NCBI GenBank assembly: GCA_030727405.1
Contig: JANRBR010000039.1
Coordinates: 1-64,000 of the forward strand
From: Crocinitomicaceae bacterium
GTDB lineage: Bacteria > Bacteroidota > Bacteroidia > Flavobacteriales_D > Crocinitomicaceae
Length of the DNA: 64,000 nt
Direction: 5' to 3'
Part shown: positions 43,430 to 52,456 of the stretch, piece by piece
How positions within the stretch are numbered: position 1 is the stretch's first letter
Layout of the letters: every line of letters begins with the position of its first letter
Translations under genes and position numbers: made by a program
The notes under the pieces: generated by a model
Told to the model about the DNA's origin: nothing
The model's input: only the letters and a program-made list of their open reading frames with translations
Database searches by the model: none

Positions 43430-44572
43430 TTAATCCGCTAATAAACCCCTTGAAATAACGATTTTTTGAACTTCTGAAGTTCCTTCGTAAATCTGGGTGA
43501 TTTTAGCATCGCGCATCAAACGTTCCACGTGATATTCCTTAACGAATCCATATCCGCCATGAATCTGAACCGCTTCAACGGTTTGTTCCATCGCTACTTT
43601 AGACGCGTACAATTTCGCCATGGCACTTGATTGATCGTAATTTCTTCCTGCATCTTTATCAGCCGCAGATCTATACACCAATAGACGCGCAGCTTCAATC
43701 TCTGTAGCCATATCAGCTAACTTAAATGCTATTGCTTGGTGCTTGTAAATCTCCTTGCCAAATGCCTTGCGTTCCTTTGAATAAGCAAGTGCTAACTCAA
43801 ATCCTCCCGCAGCAATTCCTAAAGCTTGTGCGGCAATTCCGATTCGTCCACCACTTAATACTTTCATAGCGAAGGTAAAACCAAATCCATCTTCTCCGAT
43901 TCGGTTTGCTTTGGGAACTTTTACATCATTGAATAACAAAGTATGCGTGTCGCTTCCGCGAATTCCCATTTTATCTTCTTTCGCTCCTACAACAAATCCT
44001 TCCATTCCGCGCTCAACAATTAATGCGTTGATTCCTTTGTGGCCTAATTCTGTATTGGTCTGAGCTATCACTATATACGTCGAAGCAGAAGAACCATTGG
44101 TAATCCAGTTTTTTGTTCCGTTCAATAGGTAGTAATCCCCCATGTCAATCGCAGTAGTTCGCTGTGAAGTCGCATCGGAACCTGCTTCAGGCTCTGACAA
44201 ACAAAATGCACCGATTTTTTCTCCTGTTGCTAATGGAACTAGGAACTTTTGTTTTTGTTCTTCCGAACCATATTTTTCCAATCCCCAACAAACCAATGAA
44301 TTGTTCACAGACATACAAACAGATGCAGATGCATCTACTTTTGAAATTTCTTCCATTGCCAAAACATAAGAAAGGGTATCCATTCCGCTTCCACCGTATT
44401 TTGGGTCAACCATCATGCCCATAAAACCTAACTCTGCCAATTGCTTCATTTCCTCTGCAGGAAATCGTTGGTTATTATCACGATCGATTACCCCTGGTTT
44501 CAATACATTTTGAGCAAAATCCCTAGCTGCTTCCTTTACTGCAAGTTGCTCTTCTGTCAATTCAAAATTCAT
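43430..44572 (-). CDS. Acyl-CoA dehydrogenase
   Basis: 380 residues from ATG 44572 (MNFELTEEQ); the longer frame crosses the divergent gene and promoter. FAD flavoprotein with the CLSEPEAGSDA signature, WITNGSSAST, and the catalytic-base segment QIYEGTSEVQ near the C terminus. General chain-length class (short/medium/branched) cannot be fixed. It is divergent from anmK. Confidence 0.92.
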   Translation of the reverse strand: MNFELTEEQLAVKEAARDFAQNVLKPGVIDRDNNQRFPAEEMKQLAELGFMGMMVDPKYGGSGMDTLSYVLAMEEISKVDASASVCMSVNNSLVCWGLEKYGSEEQKQKFLVPLATGEKIGAFCLSEPEAGSDATSQRTTAIDMGDYYLLNGTKNWITNGSSASTYIVIAQTNTELGHKGINALIVERGMEGFVVGAKEDKMGIRGSDTHTLLFNDVKVPKANRIGEDGFGFTFAMKVLSGGRIGIAAQALGIAAGGFELALAYSKERKAFGKEIYKHQAIAFKLADMATEIEAARLLVYRSAADKDAGRNYDQSSAMAKLYASKVAMEQTVEAVQIHGGYGFVKEYHVERLMRDAKITQIYEGTSEVQKIVISRGLLAD

Positions 44573-44586
44573 GTTGATTGATTTTT

Positions 44587-44604
44587 TAATTTTGAACAAA
44601 AATA
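44587..44604. promoter_or_regulatory. Divergent back-to-back -7 boxes (acyl-CoA dehydrogenase / anmK)
   Basis: TAATTTTG on the plus strand (44587-44594) and TATTTTTG on the minus strand (44604-44597) lie 2 nt apart in the 49-bp divergent gap. No -33 TTG is clear for either. The two promoters would compete for polymerase. Confidence 0.4.
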
Positions 44605-44621
44605 AATGAATTCTGCCAAGC

Positions 44622-45707
44622 ATGAAAGAAATGAATAGGAATAAAATCGAGATTTTAGGACTGATGTCTGGAACCTCTCTTGATGGACTTGATATTGCAC
44701 ATGTTTCCTTTGATTTTTCAAGCGAGGAAACCACGTTTAAATTACTTCATAATCAAACTTTTACCTATCCATCGGAATTAGTGGATAAACTGAAAAATGC
44801 ATGCGATTTTTCCATTGTTGACTTTTTAAAATTGGACAAAGAATTAGGTGCTCATTTCGCTCAGTGCATCCTCCAGTTTATTCAATTGAATGACATCGAC
44901 AAGAAACAGCTTTCCGCGATTGCTTCGCATGGACACACCATTTTCCATCAACCAGAACAAGGATTTACCAGTCAAATAGCTTGCGGTTCAACCATCGCCT
45001 ATCTTTGTGGAATTCCCGTAATCAACGACTTTCGAAGCCTGGACGTGATTGCTGGTGGACAAGGTGCGCCTTTGGTGCCAATAGGTGATTTTCATTTATT
45101 TAAAAATGAGGCTGCTGCATTTTTGAATTTGGGGGGATTTGCCAACATAAGTTTTGAAAAGAGTCAACACGTTCATGCATTTGATGTTTCCCCCGCCAAT
45201 TTACCATCGAACATCCTTATGGAGCAACTTGGTAAATTATTCGATGAAAATGGAGCAATGGCACGATCAGGCGAATTAAATCAAACCTTATTAACTCAAT
45301 TGAATGCGCTAAGCTATTACCAAAAAATGGCACCAAAGTCCTTAGGTACGGAATGGTTAAATGCAGAGTATATGCCTTTGCTTAGCAGTGAATTGAAAAC
45401 CGAAGATTTACTTCGGACACATACGGAACATATCGCTATCCAGATTGCACTTGTGCTGAATGACGAACACCTTCCTTCCGTTCTGATAACAGGTGGTGGT
45501 GCAAAAAATGGTTTTCTACTCGAAAGAATTTCCGCACATTATTCAGGAAATTGCATTGTTCCTGAGAAAAACATCATCGATTTCAAAGAAGCCCTTGTTT
45601 TTGCATTCTTGGGTGCGCGTTATTTAAGAAATGAATCGACCAATGTACCGAGTGTGACAGGAGCTGAAATGTCTTTGTGCACAGGAGTACTGCATCTTGG
45701 TCAATAA
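44622..45707 (+). CDS. anmK: Anhydro-N-acetylmuramic acid kinase
   Basis: 361-residue ASKHA kinase that opens and phosphorylates anhMurNAc during peptidoglycan recycling. GLMSGTSLDGLDIA (13-26), SHGHTIFHQP, NDFRSLDVIAGGQGAPLVP and LNLGGFANIS are diagnostic; VLITGGGAKNGFLLE near the end binds nucleotide. The other recycling genes are not in the window. Confidence 0.95.
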   Translation: MKEMNRNKIEILGLMSGTSLDGLDIAHVSFDFSSEETTFKLLHNQTFTYPSELVDKLKNACDFSIVDFLKLDKELGAHFAQCILQFIQLNDIDKKQLSAIASHGHTIFHQPEQGFTSQIACGSTIAYLCGIPVINDFRSLDVIAGGQGAPLVPIGDFHLFKNEAAAFLNLGGFANISFEKSQHVHAFDVSPANLPSNILMEQLGKLFDENGAMARSGELNQTLLTQLNALSYYQKMAPKSLGTEWLNAEYMPLLSSELKTEDLLRTHTEHIAIQIALVLNDEHLPSVLITGGGAKNGFLLERISAHYSGNCIVPEKNIIDFKEALVFAFLGARYLRNESTNVPSVTGAEMSLCTGVLHLGQ

Positions 45708-45776
45708 ATGTTACCTTGTAAGCACCAAACTGTTTGAAAATAATTCTTAAAAAACGAAAAGAACTGTCCAATTTCC

Positions 45777-45784
45777 TAATTTTG
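45777..45784 (+). promoter_or_regulatory. -7 box (TAATTTTG) of the Glu/Leu dehydrogenase gene
   Basis: TAnnTTTG 20 nt before the ATG at 45805; -33 not evident. Confidence 0.4.
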
Positions 45785-45804
45785 CAGTCAACACAACAAA
45801 AAAA

Positions 45805-47034
45805 ATGAAAGATTTACTCCAAAAATTTGAAAACAAACGACCTGAAATCGTTTTTGAGTGGAAAGATGCTGAAACGGAAGCAGAAGGATGGGTGGTAATT
45901 AACTCCCTACGTGGAGGTGCCGCTGGCGGTGGAACGCGCATGCGCGCTGGACTAGATAAACGCGAAGTTGAATCACTCGCAAAGACAATGGAAGTGAAAT
46001 TCACGGTAGCAGGACCTGCGATCGGTGGAGCAAAATCTGGAATTAATTTTGACCCCAAAGACCCTAGAAAAGAAGGTGTCTTAAAACGTTGGTTTGCAGC
46101 GGTTAGTCCCTTGTTAAAAAATTACTACGGAACGGGAGGGGATTTAAATGTGGACGAAATACATGAGGTCATTCCGATTACCGAATCTTGTGGTGTATGG
46201 CATCCTCAAGAAGGTGTGTTTAATGGCCACTTTCAACCGAAAGAAGCACAGAAAATGAACCGCATCGGTCAATTGCAACGAGGCGTACTCAAAGTAATTG
46301 AAGAGGAGCAATTAACACCTGATGCAAGTCGAAAATTTGTTGTTGCTGATATGATTACTGGATACGGAGTTTCTGAATCCATTCGCCATTACTATTCCCT
46401 TTGGGGAGGGGAGCTTACTGGAAAAAAAGTCATTGTTCAAGGTTGGGGAAATGTTGGTTCCGCAGCAGCCTATTACTTAGCTTTGAATGGCGCTAAAATA
46501 GTAGGAATTATTGATCGAGTTGGTGGAATCATCCAAGAAGACGGATTGAGTTTTGAGGAAGTTAAAGCATTATTTCTATCGAAAAATGGAAATGAATTAA
46601 AAAGCGACAAAATGCTTTCTTTTAAGGAGGTCAATGAGCGAATTTGGAGCATTTCAGCGGATGTTTTCATTCCTTGTGCAGGAAGTCGCATGATTTCTGA
46701 AGATAACCTGAATCAATTAATGAACGCTGGACTTAAAGTCATCTCTTCGGGTGCAAACGTACCTTTTGCCGATCAAGAAATTTTCTTTGGACCCATTGCT
46801 GAAAAAGCAGATGCCAATTTAGCACTCATACCCGATTTCATTGCAAACTGTGGCATGGCTCGTGTCTTTGCTTATTTAATGAGCAATGATTTAGAATCGA
46901 TTGAAGATCAATTGATTTTTGAGGATACAAGCACCATTATTTACCAGGCGCTAAAGAAAACGCATGACTTGAATCCTTATCACAACAATATTGCTAAAAC
47001 AGCATTTGAAATCGCCTTGAAACAATTAATATAA
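45805..47034 (+). CDS. Glu/Leu/Phe/Val dehydrogenase family amino-acid dehydrogenase
   Basis: 409 residues. GGxxGGTR-type start (GGAAGGGTRMR), the catalytic-region GPAIGGAKSGI with the active-site Lys, then a Rossmann fold (VQGWGNVGSAAAYYLALNGAKIVGIID). Catalyses NAD(P)-linked oxidative deamination of an amino acid to a 2-oxo acid. The substrate (Glu, Leu or Phe) cannot be told without modelling the pocket. nhaD follows after 2 nt. Confidence 0.92.
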   Translation: MKDLLQKFENKRPEIVFEWKDAETEAEGWVVINSLRGGAAGGGTRMRAGLDKREVESLAKTMEVKFTVAGPAIGGAKSGINFDPKDPRKEGVLKRWFAAVSPLLKNYYGTGGDLNVDEIHEVIPITESCGVWHPQEGVFNGHFQPKEAQKMNRIGQLQRGVLKVIEEEQLTPDASRKFVVADMITGYGVSESIRHYYSLWGGELTGKKVIVQGWGNVGSAAAYYLALNGAKIVGIIDRVGGIIQEDGLSFEEVKALFLSKNGNELKSDKMLSFKEVNERIWSISADVFIPCAGSRMISEDNLNQLMNAGLKVISSGANVPFADQEIFFGPIAEKADANLALIPDFIANCGMARVFAYLMSNDLESIEDQLIFEDTSTIIYQALKKTHDLNPYHNNIAKTAFEIALKQLI

Positions 47035-47036
47035 CT

Positions 47037-48404
47037 ATGATATATTCCTCCATACTCGCTTTATTTATTCTAGGATATGTGGCCATCACCATGGAGCACA
47101 AACTGAGGGTAGATAAATTAGTTCCGGCCTTGTTGATGATGGTATTATCATGGGCGATCATTTACATTGGATTGCCCAATTTGATTCTTTGGCTTGATCC
47201 TGCCAATGGATTATTTCTAGATCCCAAATGCGGTCAATTAAGTATCCCAGAATTAAGCGGAACTTTGGAACAGAAAAGGGAACTAATTGATGAAAGCTTA
47301 TTACATCATTTTGGCAAAACGAGTGAAATACTGATTTTCCTGATAGGCGCCATGACGATTGTGGAAATCATGGATCATTTCGATGGCTTTCAAGTCTTCA
47401 AATCTCTTATCAAGACAAAACGAAGAATAACGCTGCTTTGGATCATTTGCACATTGGCCTTTCTACTATCAGCACTGATTGATAATTTAACGGCAACAAT
47501 CGTTCTTATCAGTATTCTAAGAAAAATTGTTTCGGAAGCTGAACTAAGAAAATGGTATGCCGGGTTCATTATCATTGCCGCAAATTCTGGAGGAGCTTGG
47601 TCACCAATCGGCGACGTGACAACCACCATGCTTTGGATGAACCACAAAGTCAATACAAGCGGACTAGTCACACATTTATTGTTGCCCTCGCTAGTATCCA
47701 TCCTTTTACCACTTTTGATCGCAAGCAGATTAACCGTTTTTAAAGGAACTATTTCTGCAATGGAATCAAAACAAACCTTAAGTAAACAAAGTGTTTGGGT
47801 CCTCATTCTTGGTTTGGTTCTCATTTTATTAGTTCCCATCATTAAAATCACTACCCACCTCCCACCCTACATGGGGATGATGTTCTCCTTGGGAATTCTT
47901 TCCATCATTGCTGAAATTTTGAGCAAACGACATTTTTCACTAACGGACATCACAGGAACCAATTCACATAATAGTCCGACCTTCAAAGCGCTTACGAAAA
48001 TTGAACTTCCAAGCATTTTATTTTTTTTAGGAATCTTAATGACCATTGCCGCAATGGAATCGTTGGGTATGATTTATGGATTTGGCGTTCAAATTCAAGA
48101 AACAATGGATGTAAATCTTTTTGTTTCGTTACTAGGAATAGCATCCGCCATCATTGACAATGTTCCGATCGTAGCCGCATCAATGGGCATGTTTCAATAC
48201 GGTGTAGACCACGAAGTTTGGCACTTCATTGCTTACGCTGCTGGTACAGGTGGATCGATGTTAATCATTGGGTCTGCTGCAGGTGTGGTTGCCATGGGTA
48301 TGGAGAAAATTTCATTTTTCTGGTACTTAAAACGTATAACTTTATTGGCAGCAATAGGATATTTTGCTGGGATCGGAATGTTCTTTTTGCAACAGCAATT
48401 CTAA
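47037..48404 (+). CDS. nhaD: Na+/H+ antiporter NhaD
   Basis: 455 residues with 11-13 membrane helices, ArsB/NhaD family of the ion transporter superfamily. Characteristic segments are LIGAMTIVEIMDHFDGFQVF, LLSALIDNLTATIVL (about 142-156) and SAIIDNVPIVAASMGMF (about 362-378). It exports Na+ in exchange for protons. The start lies 2 nt after the dehydrogenase stop, and folC begins 1 nt after its end. Confidence 0.93.
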   Translation: MIYSSILALFILGYVAITMEHKLRVDKLVPALLMMVLSWAIIYIGLPNLILWLDPANGLFLDPKCGQLSIPELSGTLEQKRELIDESLLHHFGKTSEILIFLIGAMTIVEIMDHFDGFQVFKSLIKTKRRITLLWIICTLAFLLSALIDNLTATIVLISILRKIVSEAELRKWYAGFIIIAANSGGAWSPIGDVTTTMLWMNHKVNTSGLVTHLLLPSLVSILLPLLIASRLTVFKGTISAMESKQTLSKQSVWVLILGLVLILLVPIIKITTHLPPYMGMMFSLGILSIIAEILSKRHFSLTDITGTNSHNSPTFKALTKIELPSILFFLGILMTIAAMESLGMIYGFGVQIQETMDVNLFVSLLGIASAIIDNVPIVAASMGMFQYGVDHEVWHFIAYAAGTGGSMLIIGSAAGVVAMGMEKISFFWYLKRITLLAAIGYFAGIGMFFLQQQF

Positions 48405-48405
48405 G

Positions 48406-49626
48406 ATGAAGTTTGCATCATACAAGGATTCTATTTATTGGTTGTTTCAGCAATTTCCATCCTATCAAATGATCGGAGCAGGTGCATACAAGCCAGGACT
48501 TCAACAAACAAAAGATTTATTAAACGCCTTGGGGATTCAATCCACTGCATCAAAAATCATTCATGTTGCAGGTACCAACGGAAAAGGTTCTACTTGCTCC
48601 TACATAAGTTCCATCCTTACAGAAAAAGGAGAACGCGTCGGATTATTTACTTCTCCACACATCTACGATTTTCGAGAACGCATCCGAATCAACGGAGAAC
48701 AAATAAACGAAAGTGCCGTAATCAATTTTTGTCAAAAAATTCTTGACTTAAACCTTGAATTTGAACCGAGTTTTTTCGAGATTACATTTGCCATGGCACT
48801 CGACTATTTTGAACAAAATCAATGTTCTTACCTTGTCATTGAAACAGGAATGGGTGGAAGATTGGATGCTACAAACGTTTTAAATTCCGACATTTCCATC
48901 ATCACCAATATTGGCTTGGACCACACCCAATTCCTCGGAGAAACACTGGGTGAAATAGCCGGTGAAAAAGCCGGGATCATGAAGCCTAACAAACCAGTAA
49001 TCATTGGTCAAACACAGTTTGAAATCGCTCCACTTTTCAAGCAAATTTCAAACGAACTAGATGCTCCTTTATTTTTTGCGGATCAAGAAACGATGGAAAT
49101 CCCCGAAACGATAAAATTACCTTCACTACAAGGGATGAACCTTCGTACCGCACTTTGTGCACTGAATAAATTAGGCGTAGCTATTTCAGAACATGCGCTA
49201 ATCCAATCCATCGATCACCTGTCGAAAAATACCGGATTATATGGACGTCTGACCAAAATTAGCGAGCACCCACAACTAGTTGTCGATGTATCTCATAACA
49301 AAGAGGGCGTTAGCGCAACAATGAAGGCCCTAAACGATTTTTCGTTTGAGCGATTGCATATTATTTATGGCGCTTCACAAGATAAAAACGTCGAAGAAAT
49401 AGTAGGGGTATTTCCGGAAGACGCACAGATATACCTCGTGACTTTTTCCAATAATAGAAGCATGGAAGAACAACAGTTGATGGAATTTATGAAGAAAGAT
49501 GCGCGCATTCAAAGCGTTTCTACCAATGTAAACACCATACTTGAATCCCTGCGCTCAAGCGTTTCTCCAAAAGATTTCATCCTCGTCACTGGTAGTTTTT
49601 TCCTCTTATCAGACCTCAAACATTGA
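48406..49626 (+). CDS. folC: Dihydrofolate synthase / folylpolyglutamate synthase
   Basis: 406 residues from ATG 48406 (right after nhaD; earlier in-frame starts lie inside nhaD). Mur-ligase fold with VAGTNGKGSTCSYISSIL (P-loop, about 47-64), ETGMGGRLDATN, SIITNIGLDHTQFLGET and DVSHNKEG. Ligates glutamate to dihydropteroate and to folates. Confidence 0.95.
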   Translation: MKFASYKDSIYWLFQQFPSYQMIGAGAYKPGLQQTKDLLNALGIQSTASKIIHVAGTNGKGSTCSYISSILTEKGERVGLFTSPHIYDFRERIRINGEQINESAVINFCQKILDLNLEFEPSFFEITFAMALDYFEQNQCSYLVIETGMGGRLDATNVLNSDISIITNIGLDHTQFLGETLGEIAGEKAGIMKPNKPVIIGQTQFEIAPLFKQISNELDAPLFFADQETMEIPETIKLPSLQGMNLRTALCALNKLGVAISEHALIQSIDHLSKNTGLYGRLTKISEHPQLVVDVSHNKEGVSATMKALNDFSFERLHIIYGASQDKNVEEIVGVFPEDAQIYLVTFSNNRSMEEQQLMEFMKKDARIQSVSTNVNTILESLRSSVSPKDFILVTGSFFLLSDLKH

Positions 49627-49678
49627 TCAATCATGGATAAATTATCCAACACTCCTTCATTCGAACGTAAATATCCCT

Positions 49679-49686
49679 TATCTTTG
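49679..49686 (+). promoter_or_regulatory. -7 box (TATCTTTG) of pyrR
   Basis: TAnnTTTG ending 5 nt before the pyrR ATG, so there is no room for an attenuator leader. A 6-bp inverted repeat (49634-49648) lies upstream. Confidence 0.45.
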
Positions 49687-49691
49687 CTGTA

Positions 49692-50240
49692 ATGGAAAAG
49701 CAAATCATCTTGAATCCAACGCATTTGGACCTCACGTTGAAACGTCTTTCCCATGAATTAATTGAATCCCACAACGACTTTTCGAATACTGTTCTCGTTG
49801 GTTTACAACCAAGGGGCATTCATGTTGTGACTAGACTTAAGTCTTATTTGGAAACGATTCTTGGAAAAGAAATTCAATGCGGAAATTTGGATATTACGTT
49901 TTACCGCGATGATTTTCGTCGCAGAGAAAAACCAATCATCCCTAGCATTACAAACATCGATTTTAGCATCGAAAACAAGCGCGTTATTCTAGTAGATGAC
50001 GTACTGTATACTGGAAGAACCATTCGGTCAGGCTTGGATGCACTATTGACGTTCGGTCGACCATCAAAAGTAGAATTACTGGTGTTAATAGACCGTCGCT
50101 TTAGTCGGGATTTACCTATCCAACCAGATTACGTTGGAAAAACAGTCGATACGCTCATTTCGGAACGCGTTTCGGTCGAATGGAAAGAAACAGAAGGAGA
50201 AGATAAAGTGGTTTTGTTTACAAAAGAAAGCAATGAATAA
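49692..50240 (+). CDS. pyrR: PyrR uracil phosphoribosyltransferase / pyrimidine regulator
   Basis: 182 residues. PRPP motif VILVDDVLYTGRTI (about 97-110) and the family's GLQPRGIHVVTRL region. In Firmicutes PyrR binds pyr leader RNA to cause attenuation and also makes UMP from uracil. Here the gene directly precedes pyrB (8-bp overlap), but its -7 box is 5 nt from the ATG, so attenuation in its own leader is unlikely. Confidence 0.93.
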   Translation: MEKQIILNPTHLDLTLKRLSHELIESHNDFSNTVLVGLQPRGIHVVTRLKSYLETILGKEIQCGNLDITFYRDDFRRREKPIIPSITNIDFSIENKRVILVDDVLYTGRTIRSGLDALLTFGRPSKVELLVLIDRRFSRDLPIQPDYVGKTVDTLISERVSVEWKETEGEDKVVLFTKESNE

Positions 50241-51162
50241 TTTAAGTGTTGATCACCTTACAGGAATAAAAGATTTAACGCGAGCGGACATCGAGTTGAT
50301 TTTTAAAACGGCTGATAGCTTCAAGGAGGTCATCAACCGTCCGATTAAAAAAGTACCATCCCTCAGAGATATTACGATTGCGAATATTTTCTTTGAAAAT
50401 TCCACTCGAACACGCCTGTCTTTTGAATTAGCTGAAAAGCGTTTATCAGCAGATACCGTAAATTTTAGCGCAGCAAGCAGTTCCGTAAAGAAAGGTGAAA
50501 CACTGATCGATACAGTGAACAATATTTTGGCCATGAAAGTAGACATGGTTGTCATGCGCCACCCTAATCCTGGCGCAGCTTTGTTTCTTTCCCAGAAGGT
50601 GAAGGCCCGTGTGATTAATGCTGGAGATGGCACACATGAGCACCCTACCCAAGCTTTACTCGATGCTTTTTCCATTCGGGAGCGACTTGGAAGCGTGGAA
50701 GGAAAAAAAGTGGTCATCGTTGGTGACATTTTACACTCCCGCGTTGCTCTTTCCAATATTTACTGCCTGAAAAAACTTGGCGCAGAAGTCATGGTTTGCG
50801 GTCCAACTACTTTAATACCAAAATACATCGGAGACCTTGGTGTCAAGGTGTCACATAACTTGAGAGAAGCACTTGATTGGTGCGATGTAGCCAACATGCT
50901 GCGCATACAATTAGAACGTCAAGACATAAAATACTTCCCTTCACTACGTGAATACACGATGCTTTTTGGATTGAACAAAGAAATATTGGATGGACTCTCC
51001 AAAGAAATCATCATCATGCACCCAGGACCCATCAATCGTGGGGTGGAAATATCCAGTGATGTTGCTGACTCTTGTCAAAGCATCATTTTAGATCAAGTGG
51101 AAAATGGCGTTGCGGTGAGAATGGCAGTAATTTATTTGCTCGCATCGAAAATTGAACGCTGA
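50233..51162 (+). CDS. pyrB: Aspartate carbamoyltransferase catalytic subunit
   Basis: 309 residues from ATG 50233, overlapping pyrR by 8 bp. Condenses carbamoyl phosphate with aspartate. FFENSTRTRLSFE (about 51-63), HPTQALLDAF and HPGPINRGVEI are signatures. No pyrI regulatory gene follows. Confidence 0.96.
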   Translation: MNNLSVDHLTGIKDLTRADIELIFKTADSFKEVINRPIKKVPSLRDITIANIFFENSTRTRLSFELAEKRLSADTVNFSAASSSVKKGETLIDTVNNILAMKVDMVVMRHPNPGAALFLSQKVKARVINAGDGTHEHPTQALLDAFSIRERLGSVEGKKVVIVGDILHSRVALSNIYCLKKLGAEVMVCGPTTLIPKYIGDLGVKVSHNLREALDWCDVANMLRIQLERQDIKYFPSLREYTMLFGLNKEILDGLSKEIIIMHPGPINRGVEISSDVADSCQSIILDQVENGVAVRMAVIYLLASKIER

Positions 51163-51169
51163 AAATTTT

Positions 51170-51177
51170 TACATTTG
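51170..51177 (+). promoter_or_regulatory. -7 box (TACATTTG) of the STAS gene
   Basis: TAnnTTTG 14 nt before the ATG at 51192; no -33 TTG at standard spacing. Confidence 0.4.
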
Positions 51178-51191
51178 ACAAAACGATTGTC

Positions 51192-51533
51192 ATGAACTTT
51201 TCATTAGATCCTCAAGGAAAAATAGTAGTTGTAACTACGAATGTTGAAAAATTGGATGCCAGCAATGCTCCTGAACTGAAAAGTCACTTCCTACAACTCA
51301 ACAAAATTGGCAGCAATTTTATCTTATTGAATTTATCAAACACAAAATATTGCGATTCATCAGGCTTAAGTGCCGTTCTAATCGCAAACAGACTTTGTAA
51401 AGACACCAATGGCAAATTCGCCTTATGCGGTCTTCAAAGCAATGTTCAAAAAATGGTGGAGATAGCGCAACTTGACAAAGTTCTCTCAATCAGCGACTCC
51501 ATAGAAAAAGGGATCGATTCCTTGAACGAGTGA
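51192..51533 (+). CDS. STAS-domain anti-sigma factor antagonist-like protein
   Basis: 113-residue single STAS domain with the phosphorylatable Ser region NTKYCDSSGLSAVLIANRLC (about 49-68). Relatives such as SpoIIAA are switched by an anti-sigma kinase; no such partner is adjacent. It overlaps RNase Z by 4 bp. Confidence 0.85.
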   Translation: MNFSLDPQGKIVVVTTNVEKLDASNAPELKSHFLQLNKIGSNFILLNLSNTKYCDSSGLSAVLIANRLCKDTNGKFALCGLQSNVQKMVEIAQLDKVLSISDSIEKGIDSLNE

Positions 51534-52456
51534 GTTTCTCTGTTTGTATTTTAGGCAGTGGGGCAGCCCTCCCGACAGGAAAACGCAATCCGACAGCGCA
51601 ATATGTAGAATGCAACAACCGGCATATTCTGATAGACTGTGGAGAAGGAACACAACTTCAACTTAGAAAATACGGCATCAAACTACAACGCATCACACAT
51701 ATTTTAATTTCTCATTTGCATGGAGATCATTTCTTTGGATTACCTGGACTCATTTCCACGATGCATTTATTGGGAAGAACACGTGGATTGACGGTATACG
51801 GTCCTCCACAACTTCAGCAATTAATCACTTCGTTTATTGAGGCAGGCGGACATAAACTATGTTTCGATGTGCAATTCATCGCACTTGAAAACAATTCCAT
51901 TCAAACCATTTTTGAGGACCGTTTGATTGAAATCAAATCCTTTGCTTTAAAACACCGCATCCCAACTTGGGGCTATCGCATTGAAGAGAAGCAGAAACAA
52001 CGGCATCTCATTCCTGACGCAATTAAAGAAGAAAATTTATTATTGGAGGATTTGCCGAAATTAAAAGCAGGTTTGGATTTGATCAAAAACGGAAAAACGC
52101 TTAAAAACGAACGTTTCACGAAAGCTCCCTCCCCTTCCCTTCAATACGTTTATTGCTCTGACACAAAGCCTTGGACAGGGTATGAACAAGCCATTGAAAA
52201 TGCACACCTGATGTACCACGAAGCAACTTTTACGGAGCAACATGCTTCTCGCGCAAAACAAACCTATCATAGTACCGCAAAACAAGCAGCTGAAATGGCA
52301 CAAAAAATGAAGGTCAAACATTTAATTATTGGACATTTTTCATCCCGATATGAATCAAGTGAACAGCACCTCATTGAGGCGAAAGCACACTTTGAGCAGG
52401 TGATGGCAGCGGAAGATGGACAATGGATTGATTTGGAGAAATTGCCTTATTTCTGA
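51530..52456 (+). CDS. rnz: Ribonuclease Z
   Basis: 308 residues from GTG 51530, overlapping the STAS stop. Metallo-beta-lactamase fold with SHLHGDHFFGLPG (His62, His64, Asp66, His67), other zinc ligands in CSDTKP and GHFSSRY. Processes the 3' end of tRNA precursors; relevant because tRNA-Phe here lacks an encoded CCA. Convergent with the LptF/G gene (10-bp overlap). Confidence 0.95.
   Translation: MSFSVCILGSGAALPTGKRNPTAQYVECNNRHILIDCGEGTQLQLRKYGIKLQRITHILISHLHGDHFFGLPGLISTMHLLGRTRGLTVYGPPQLQQLITSFIEAGGHKLCFDVQFIALENNSIQTIFEDRLIEIKSFALKHRIPTWGYRIEEKQKQRHLIPDAIKEENLLLEDLPKLKAGLDLIKNGKTLKNERFTKAPSPSLQYVYCSDTKPWTGYEQAIENAHLMYHEATFTEQHASRAKQTYHSTAKQAAEMAQKMKVKHLIIGHFSSRYESSEQHLIEAKAHFEQVMAAEDGQWIDLEKLPYF

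Noticed and set aside
47390-47851. 153-codon open frame on the minus strand opposite nhaD
   Set aside because: It lies entirely within a clear nhaD gene, has no start context, and its product has no recognisable features; an antisense shadow.
50253-50756. 167-codon open frame on the minus strand opposite pyrB
   Set aside because: Fully inside pyrB in antisense; composition is Ser/Arg-rich as expected of a shadow.
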